A stretch of DNA of 11,463 bases, taken from contig CAYUJW010000034.1 in assembly GCA_964445135.1 (NCBI GenBank), positions 1 through 11,463 on the forward strand, written 5' to 3'. This DNA comes from JACOTV01 sp964445135 (GTDB taxonomy: Bacteria; Patescibacteriota; Microgenomatia; UBA1406; GWC2-37-13). The position numbers and the translations under genes were made by a program. A model generated the notes under the pieces. The model worked only from the letters and a program-made list of their open reading frames with translations. It did not search any database and was not told where the DNA came from. Of this stretch, positions 5,781-11,463 are shown piece by piece; position 1 is the first letter of the stretch, and each line of letters starts with the position of its first letter.

Positions 5781-6140
5781 ATGGACCATTCGCATGTATT
5801 TTCCCGCTCTGCTGAAGAAATTGACACATACTTAAAAAATCTGCTTCAGAAAGCTGATATCACTCCTGATTCCCCAGAAATCGAGAGTATGTTGGTTGAT
5901 GAGTTGCGTGAGGTGCTGAATGAGTATCTGCTCGATGTCGTACTTGAAAAACTGCCTCCCTCAGCAATTGATGAGCTTTCGACGATAACAGCTCCCACTG
6001 CGGCACAGCTCAATGAGTTTTTAGATCGCCACATTGAGGACGCACATCAAGTGATGGGAGACGCACTTGGCGTATTTGAATCAATCTACCTCAAAGGAGC
6101 TTCGCAAAAACAGGCAAGCACCCACCGAGCGCAAGGTTAA
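5781..6140 (+). CDS. Small acidic helical protein, possibly DUF5663-like
   Basis: The protein has 119 residues from ATG 5781; an ATG at 5773 is out of frame. The sequence is acidic and mainly helical: EEIDTYLKNLLQKADI (about 12-27), IESMLVDELREVLNEYLLDVVLEKLP (about 34-59), AAQLNEFLDRHIEDAHQVMGDALGVFESIYL (about 74-104) and a basic tail. There are no Cys, membrane spans or catalytic motifs. The centre, with a helix followed by VLEKLPPSAIDEL and a second helix ending in a long C-terminal helix, reminds me of DUF5663 proteins seen in CPR genomes; this is a memory-based match with low certainty. The gene sits 56 bp after the zinc-ribbon gene (palindrome between) and 15 bp before the large membrane protein. 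It may be a small partner of that protein. Confidence 0.75.
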   Translation: MDHSHVFSRSAEEIDTYLKNLLQKADITPDSPEIESMLVDELREVLNEYLLDVVLEKLPPSAIDELSTITAPTAAQLNEFLDRHIEDAHQVMGDALGVFESIYLKGASQKQASTHRAQG

Positions 6141-6155
6141 TACTCTGCAATTTGT

Positions 6156-9100
6156 ATGTCAGAAACAGTAACGACTTCCAAGCCTTCACAAATTGATACT
6201 CCGTCGCGTGTAGATGTGACCCTTATCAGGCCATCAGAATTCGTGAAATCTGAGGCTTTGGGACAATCTCAACGTGAATATTTAGAAAGACAAGCAGCGC
6301 TTGGTGGGGGATTTCCCAAACCATGGGAAGTGCGCCGGAACATCAAAAAGGCAGCGCTTGCTGCTGGCCGCGACATAATAATCGCCAGACGAGCACGCCA
6401 AATCATCAGCTCAGGAGAGAATGTGGTGACTGCGGCCAGNNNNNNNNNNNNNNNNNNNNNNNNNNNNNNNNNNNNNNNNNNNNNNNNNNNNNNNNNNNNN
6501 NNNNNNNNNNNNNNNNNNNNNNNNNNNNNNNNNNNNNNNCCAGACGAGCACGCCAAATCATCAGCTCAGGAGAGAATGTGGTGACTGCGGCCAGACGCTC
6601 AAGCGAGACGGTTCTAGCAAGTCTTGGCGAGTCTGGACTGGTGGTTGGAGCGGGTGTCAAAGATAATATGATGCAAGCCATGCAGGATGGACCCGAGGCA
6701 ATTGCGGGCTTTCTCAAGGCAAATCGCACAAACTCACATCTAGTTGAACTATTTGGAAGGAACAAAAAACTTTCCTCAAAAGACATTGCGTTTGCATCCC
6801 TCCAGTTGGCACAGATTGGCCAGCAAATTGGTGCGCATGCTGCGGGAATTGATGAAATACAGTTGCGAATACACAAGATGGAAAGCGACAAAACACGTGC
6901 ATATAAGGCGAGTGGACGAATGAAGGCGCTCGGGGCAACAAGCGTGACACTTGCGGTGTTAAAAACAGCTGGAATTCGCGCACCACTGTCTGTTGTTCGT
7001 CGTATCCCCGGAGTTGGTGGGGCAGTGGCTGGTGCGGCATATGGCGCATATCGAGCCAATATCACAGCGGGCATGCGGCAAGTGCATGAACAACGATCGT
7101 CTTTTACTGATTCAGTCACACTTGATGACAGTATTGGGGCAATTGCATCCGGGCTTGAGCATGAAAGTATGAGCTCAAATGAAGCTCGGCACAAACTTCG
7201 CATACTACTTCCTCGATTGCAGATGGAGCGAAAATCGGGCGTTGCGCTTTTTACCCGCCAGGCGGATAAATTGTACACATCTTCAATTACACCACATGGC
7301 AGCACGAGTCAGGTGGAGTCCACGTATACGCAGGAGGAATATTTTGAAGTGTTAATGAGTCGTTTGATACAGACTGCGAACATTGGATCAATGTCGCCTG
7401 ACGAAAAAAACAATTTTAGAACTTTGCTGTCGCAGGAACGGGAAATGTATGAGGAATATGTCCAAGAAAAGCAGCGCAAGATGAAGAAAGAGCGGGCGCG
7501 CGCTACCGTCAAAGGAGCGACGATTGGAGCAGTGGCCGGATTTGTTGGCTCACAAGCAATTCACCATGCACCGGCCATGTTCTCTGGTGTACGCGAGCGA
7601 CTAGGCGCGGGCGCGACTCACGTTGAAGATGAATATAAAGCCCCAAATGCAACAACCTCTTCGCAACCGCTGGCTGAGAAAACTACCGCTGGAACGAGAC
7701 CTGCTCAACCGCCAACCACCAGAACATCAGCGCCTGGCGAATCAACAGAAACTCACACACAAACAGGCACCACCGAACCTGCCCAGACACCAAGTCGTGC
7801 TCCTGAGTCAGCGGTCGAGGTACAACCTACACCAACTGCACCAGCGCCTGAGACGGGCGAACTGGTATTGTCACCTGAGCGCGCAGCCATTATTCATGGC
7901 CTCGCTCAGTATGAGGTTCAATCGGGGGACAATATTTGGTGGATTGTCAAAGACCACATGCTGAAAGGTCATCCAGAGCTTACTTATGCAGATTTGGATC
8001 AGCCAGAGTACGCTTTCCGCATTCAAAGCGCAATTAGCCAGTTGGCAGCAGAAAAGGGCGTGACTGTTGAATCGCTCAATGAGATTCATCCTGGAGAAAA
8101 CCCGTTTGTTGGGGTAGACACGCAGAAAGTATTTGGTGAGGCATTTGGTTGGTTTGAGCAGCAACATCCACAGCTTGCGCCACAAGAGGCAGCTCAGGCA
8201 ATTGTGGCGCGCAATCCAAACCATGTTGTTGTAAATATCCCCGTTGAAGGAGTTGACGCACAAAATATGCAGGAAGTGGTCGGGCACAGCTTTGAGAAAC
8301 ATCTGCAATCAACGTGGGGAATGAACGCACTGCAAGCTCACGAAACGGCCCAAGAGCTGATGTCACCAAAAAGTGATGGATACATTCCAGAAGGGAGCTT
8401 GCTTGATTTTGTAAACCGCGGAGCAATCGCTGGTCAACTGCTCATTCACTATAATCCGGACGTTGTGCTTGGGGAGGTGACGAATTGGAAGGTGCGTGAA
8501 TATTCACTGCCAAGCACGATTCGACTTGAGCAAGCCCAGCACCAATCGGAGGCGTATGCATGGATCAAAACGCAATTAGGTATGTATAGAGGATTACGTG
8601 GACTCAAGGCGGACGCCATCGATGAAACAGATTTGCAATTCATCTATGCGTATATGCAAGAGCACAATAAACGCTCGCTCACGATTGAAGAATTGGACGG
8701 ATTATATGAAGACATGGAAAGTGTGAAAGATGGGGCTCAAGAACAGCCTAATATCGATGTGCCAGATGTGGTTGACGCTGCCCCTGTTGTGCCACCCCCT
8801 CCGTCCGTACCTACACCTAGTGAAAAAATTCAAGAGGTGATTGATGAAAGTAGAGACAGTCAGGTGTCGGAGCGTGGAAGGCATATATGGAATCAGTGGG
8901 GGTGGAAGGCAGCGGCTGGTATGGGCGGCGGTGTAGCAATTGCAGGAATAGGTTTTGGTGCAAGAAAGTATATGCGTAGCAGGAGGTTGGCGGATTCTTC
9001 GATTCAGGCACCTGCGGCGCCCACAGTGACAGTATCACCCGTTGCGCCGCCTTCTGCGCCACGTGTTGCAGCACCATCACCGGCGCACATTTCTGACGCA

Positions 9101-10099
9101 GGCAGCGCGCCACCTGAGGCTGCCCTCGCTACACCCGTTGCACCCGAGCCTGAGGTGCCTAAGCCTATTGCTCGTCCTGTGCGGCTACTTCCTCACACGC
9201 CCCGCGGACCAGGTGAAGATGATGTCGATACGGATTCAGTTGTTGCAGGTCTGCCCCCGGCCGATCTTGAACCCCTTGATCTGGAGGCGGTCGGGCAACC
9301 AGAGGTTGAAAACTCCCCCCAATCCCTAACCTTTGAACCACCGGCCAAGGGTGCAGATGGCGATGCGTATGAAGATTGGGTTAAACAAATGGTGCAAGAG
9401 GTGCAGGATGTAGGTGGGGCACAAGGACTCGTTGGACTGTCATGGAAAGCGGGAAATGATGCTCACTTTGAAGTTATTACACACAGTGGAGATAGAGTGA
9501 CAATTCACCAAACGAATAAGCAGGGAGAGGTGGTTGAAGTAATGGGGGAGTCGCTCACACTTTTTGTTGATCGGATGGCAAATGAGCTGGCAGCTGGCAC
9601 AAAGTACGAATCATTCAAGTATGTCCCCACACAGACTGAGAGTGAGAGCGCTGTCTTGGAGTCTGTACAAGGCGATACATCAGACGTGCCAGAAGGAGAG
9701 CCTGCGGCACCTGATCTGAGTGTGCCGGCAACCTTGGTGGGTCAGACGATCTATCTGAATGGCGCACCTATCACCGTCGAAGATGTATTTAGAGAAAGCA
9801 ACAGTATTGGGTATCGTGACGTTGACGGAAAATACTATGTACGAGATATAGACTGGTACTTAGATCGGTTAAGTGATGAAACGCTCACCCTCGATGCGCC
9901 NNNNNNNNNNNNNNNNNNNNNNNNNNNNNNNNNNNNNNNNNNNNNNNNNNNNNNNNNNNNNNNNNNNNNNNNNNNNNNNNNNNNNNNNNNNNNNNNNNNN
10001 GAGACAAATGAAAGAATCGAAAAAATGAGAGGATTATTGGCACGAGGCGACATTAACGCAATACTTACGGCGTCTCATGAGGGTAATACCTTCATCTAA
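6156..10099 (+). CDS. Very large membrane protein with a LysM-like domain; one gene once a false gap is removed
   Basis: The raw sequence breaks the frame at the N-run at 6440. The 55 bp before it (6385-6439) are identical to the 55 bp after it (6540-6594); collapsing 155 bp joins frames into one protein of about 1262 residues (numbering after collapse; the gap at 9901 is nominal). It starts at ATG 6156 (MSETVTTSKPS), 15 bp after the previous gene, without Shine-Dalgarno. Order: helical N-region; Gly/Ala stretch 228-243; basic KQRKMKKERAR followed by a Gly-zipper-like helix about 398-417; Thr/Pro linker about 430-520; LysM-like domain from Y534 (EVQSGDNIWWIVKDH) to about 610 (IHPGENPFVG), with an insertion in the middle; Pro linker about 795-830; second Gly-rich helix about 867-884 followed by RKYMRSRR; Ala/Pro linker; two beta-rich domains about 1021-1098 and 1142-1197. 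Charges suggest N-in, 418-866 outside, C-in. Function unknown. Confidence 0.85.
6385..6594. other. False scaffold gap flanked by a 55-bp exact duplication
   Basis: Bases 6385-6439 and 6540-6594 are identical over 55 bp, running right up to both sides of the 100 N at 6440-6539. The offset of 155 is 2 modulo 3, which is exactly the frame difference between the ORF starting at 6156 (frame 0) and the long ORF after the gap (frame 2). The duplicated peptide reads ARQIISSGENVVTAA on both sides. The simplest explanation is that two contigs overlapped by one assembly word and were scaffolded with a default gap instead of merged. Confidence 0.93.
9901..10000. other. Scaffold gap (100 N) near the end of the large membrane protein gene
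   Basis: The run is exactly 100 N. The flanks (ending CTCGATGCGCC, resuming GAGACAAATG) share no overlap, so real sequence is missing here. The reading frame agrees on both sides only under the nominal size. The tail after the gap (33 residues, ETNERIEKMRGLLARGD onward) ends at TAA 10097-10099. Confidence 0.95.
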
Positions 10100-10153
10100 T
10101 GTGTTACGACTTTTGGGCACCTGAGGTAATCGAATGGGGGAAGCAATGAGCGA

Positions 10154-10372
10154 TTATTCCTCGTGATCCATGCCAAGCAGGCGAGTAACCACCTCTTTTT
10201 TATAGCGGCGATCTCCACGTGAGTTAATGCGAATAGCAGGCAATTTTCCTTTTTTACCCCAGCGTTTCACGGTAAGGGGGGAGACGCGCAACAAGTCAGC
10301 AACTTCACGGATTGTCATTAGATCTGGTAAGTCATTTATTGATACTCTCTGACTTGGTTTGGTAGATGTCAT
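10154..10372 (-). CDS. Small MerR/excisionase-type helix-turn-helix DNA-binding protein
   Basis: The protein has 72 residues from ATG 10372; an in-frame TTG at 10381 overlaps the -10 element and is rejected. Residues about 19-66 match the HTH_17 (excisionase/MerR-like) pattern: LMTIREVADLLRVSPLTVKRWGKKGKLPAIRI, with the helix-turn-helix at about 20-41 and the usual WGKKGKLPAIR turn, then a basic wing RGDRRYKKEVV. It has no ligand-binding or dimerisation domain, so it is a minimal DNA-binder, as in phage Xis or small CPR regulators. It stands alone, convergent with the large membrane protein gene (54 bp between stops) and divergent from the cohesin-like surface protein gene. A perfect consensus promoter lies directly before the ATG. 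No integrase is nearby, so a regulator is more likely than a prophage excisionase. Target unknown; the direct repeats at 10439-10470 are candidates. Confidence 0.88.
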   Translation of the reverse strand: MTSTKPSQRVSINDLPDLMTIREVADLLRVSPLTVKRWGKKGKLPAIRINSRGDRRYKKEVVTRLLGMDHEE

Positions 10373-10380
10373 AGGAAACA

Positions 10381-10409
10381 ATTATAGGCAGTTGGGGCGC
10401 TCTTGTCAA
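10381..10409 (-). promoter_or_regulatory. Perfect consensus sigma70 promoter giving a leaderless HTH mRNA
   Basis: On the minus strand TTGACA (10409-10404), 17 bases and TATAAT (10386-10381) match the consensus at all twelve positions with optimal spacing. Only eight bases separate TATAAT from the ATG at 10372, so the transcript should begin 0-3 nt before the start codon. There is no room for a Shine-Dalgarno. Confidence 0.88.
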
Positions 10410-10438
10410 TAGATTATGCTCATTTTTGATGATGATGG

Positions 10439-10470
10439 GAAAATGGGGTGAAAAAGCCGTGAAAATGGGG
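10439..10470. promoter_or_regulatory. 10-bp direct repeat, 22-bp spacing: candidate operator
   Basis: GAAAATGGGG occurs at 10439-10448 and again at 10461-10470, a 22-bp offset close to two helical turns, so both copies face the same side of the DNA. The pair lies between the HTH gene's promoter and the start of the divergent surface-protein gene. A regulator site for the neighbouring HTH protein is plausible but not shown. The rest of the 180-bp intergenic region holds the promoters listed here. Confidence 0.35.
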
Positions 10471-10501
10471 GTAAACTCAGTCGTTGTCGCGCGCTGCATT
10501 A

Positions 10502-10510
10502 TGGTATGAT
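10502..10510 (+). promoter_or_regulatory. Candidate extended -10 promoter of the surface-protein gene
   Basis: TGGTATGAT (10502-10510) fits an extended -10 (TGn followed by TATGAT, five of six). A poor -35-like TTGTCG lies 15 bases upstream at 10484-10489. Transcription would begin near 10517, leaving a leader of about 36 nt. A good TTGACA at 10514-10519 is the alternative, but the hexamer 17 bases beyond it (TACCTT) is weak. Confidence 0.35.
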
Positions 10511-10552
10511 TCATTGACAACTCGTGTGTTTTATATTACCTTAATGTAATCT

Positions 10553-11463
10553 ATGTCCCAAGAACGATCCTACTCCGTATTCGAGTCATATCTGAAGATA
10601 ATTTTTGTAGTCGGGGGGATTGTAGTTGCTTCATTCTTCTTCTTTTCCTATATTCTCAACAATCCACTTCGATCAAAGGCAGCGGTTGGGCCAAACGGAG
10701 TGAATATTACCTTAGCTGACATTGCAACAGGGTCAACTGAGACGGTCAAAAAAGTGGGGGTTACCATTCAGCCAGTTACCGCAACAAATAAAATTACCGC
10801 GTTTGATTTGAGAATCAATGTGACAGGTGCAAAAATTGCTTCAATTGTTAAGCCAGCTGGGTTTTCTGATGAACTGTTCAATAAGCCCGCTGACACCCCT
10901 GCCCGATTCGCATATACTGTTGGCTCAACTGGTGAGGCGCAAAACCTCGTTTACATGGAGCTGATGATAGAAAAAACGACCGCAGAGACGGCAACGGTGA
11001 GCGTCGCAACCGGAGCTTCAGAAGTCGTTGGTACTTTGTCCCAGATAGCTTTCGACCTTGATACAGCGCCGGTGACACATACGGTGACTTTTGGCCCAGT
11101 GATCGAACAAACCCCATACCCAACGCCTTTGGTGACCGGTGGCCCAACGGGGACTGTTGCTCCAACGTTGCCTCCCGGCGGCTTGTCTGCGATGAAATTA
11201 CAATTGGCAGTGCGCTTGCAAGGGATCTTGTCTAAGCCCGTTACGTCCGGTGCGGAAGTGTTTGTTCTTCGACTGCGCGGGCCAACCGATTTAGACACCA
11301 AAATTACCCTTACCCCGGATGATCGCGGAGTTTATCGCGGATCAGTCGATATACAAGCTAAGCCAGGAAATACATACAGAATGTATATTAAAGGACCAAG
11401 ACATCTTCAGACAAAGCTCTGTGTGAACGCTCCAACTGAGTCTGCAATTGGGTCATATCGATG
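10553..11463 (+). CDS. Membrane-anchored cohesin-like surface protein, 3' end beyond window
   Basis: The frame is open from ATG 10553 to the window end (303 residues seen, no stop). The first 13 residues are short and polar; residues about 14-35 (LKIIFVVGGIVVASFFFFSYIL) form a membrane anchor or uncleaved signal helix, followed by NNPLRSK. Residues about 46-180 are strand-rich with GVNITLADI, VGVTIQPVTATNKITAFDLRI and later AETATVSVATG and LSQIAFDL, an order like cohesin-type domains, which begin with a definition of a constant quantity and end in a hydrophobic strand. A Thr/Pro/Gly linker (about 180-210, EQTPYPTP to LPPGG) leads to a second beta domain (KLQLAVRLQGIL, RGVYRGSVDIQAKPGNTYRMYIKGP). 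Microgenomates proteins of this build often end in a dockerin repeat; I cannot see that here. It is probably an extracellular structural or adhesion protein. No Shine-Dalgarno precedes the ATG. Confidence 0.82.
   Translation, partial: MSQERSYSVFESYLKIIFVVGGIVVASFFFFSYILNNPLRSKAAVGPNGVNITLADIATGSTETVKKVGVTIQPVTATNKITAFDLRINVTGAKIASIVKPAGFSDELFNKPADTPARFAYTVGSTGEAQNLVYMELMIEKTTAETATVSVATGASEVVGTLSQIAFDLDTAPVTHTVTFGPVIEQTPYPTPLVTGGPTGTVAPTLPPGGLSAMKLQLAVRLQGILSKPVTSGAEVFVLRLRGPTDLDTKITLTPDDRGVYRGSVDIQAKPGNTYRMYIKGPRHLQTKLCVNAPTESAIGSYR

Noticed and set aside
6323..6439. Start of the giant gene in the frame at 6323
   Set aside because: That frame before the gap gives non-protein-like sequence; the true N-terminus is in the 6156 frame.
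6385..6594. Biological 55-bp direct repeat or duplicated protein domain
   Set aside because: Both copies touch the N-run exactly and collapsing them repairs the reading frame, which fits an assembly overlap.
6406..7305. Long minus-strand ORF opposite the giant gene
   Set aside because: It is rich in Ser/Cys/Arg, crosses the false gap and mirrors the coding strand; a shadow.
6156..10099. Phage tape-measure protein
   Set aside because: The length and Gly-rich helices are suggestive, but there are no other phage genes, and the LysM-like motif and membrane topology fit an envelope protein better.
10154..10372. Prophage excisionase
   Set aside because: The HTH type fits, but no integrase, attachment site or phage gene is visible.

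Overview
The window looks like a chromosomal scaffold piece from a Candidate Phyla Radiation (Patescibacteria) bacterium, most likely a Microgenomates-type lineage. This is inferred from gene style, not from a marker gene. The signs are compact same-strand gene runs with 7-18 bp spacers, CPR-style peptidyl-tRNA hydrolase and GalT-like proteins, short heptanucleotide tandem repeats, a cohesin-like secreted protein with an N-terminal membrane anchor, and almost no Shine-Dalgarno sequences. TGA serves as a normal stop (first glycosyltransferase gene), so the TGA-to-glycine code of Gracilibacteria/SR1 is unlikely. Three runs of exactly 100 N are scaffold gaps of nominal size.

Layout. 1-198: a (ATAGTTG)n heptamer array cut by the window edge, then low-complexity leader. 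199-537 (+): a small conserved-looking helical protein. Its stop codon overlaps that of a convergent glutaredoxin-like protein with a long Ala/Pro tail (534-1268, -). Upstream on the minus strand lie two GT4-type glycosyltransferases (1324-2478 and 2497-3423) and peptidyl-tRNA hydrolase (3438-3983), which form one probable transcription unit pth > GT > GT with the glutaredoxin gene behind its own promoter. A 78-bp divergent promoter region separates pth from a plus-strand run: GalT-like nucleotidyltransferase (4062-4955), a zinc-ribbon/single-membrane-span protein (4963-5724), a small acidic helical protein (5781-6140), and a very large membrane protein with a LysM-like domain (6156-10099). 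A short minus-strand HTH regulator (10154-10372) then faces, across a 180-bp intergenic region, a membrane-anchored cohesin-like surface protein that runs off the window end (10553-11463+).

Together the genes suggest cell-surface and envelope work: sugar-nucleotide handling (GalT-like), glycan building (two GT4 enzymes), a wall-contacting LysM-like membrane protein, and a secreted modular protein beside a small regulator. The most informative observations are these. (1) The gap at 6440-6539 is false: a 55-bp exact duplication flanks it, and removing 155 bp restores a single reading frame. (2) Degenerate heptamer arrays lie inside three loop regions of pth. (3) Several promoters sit so close to their start codons that the mRNAs would be leaderless or nearly so. 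(4) The GalT-like protein keeps the catalytic HPHSQ motif but has lost the usual zinc CxxC. No RNA genes, CRISPR arrays or transposases were seen.
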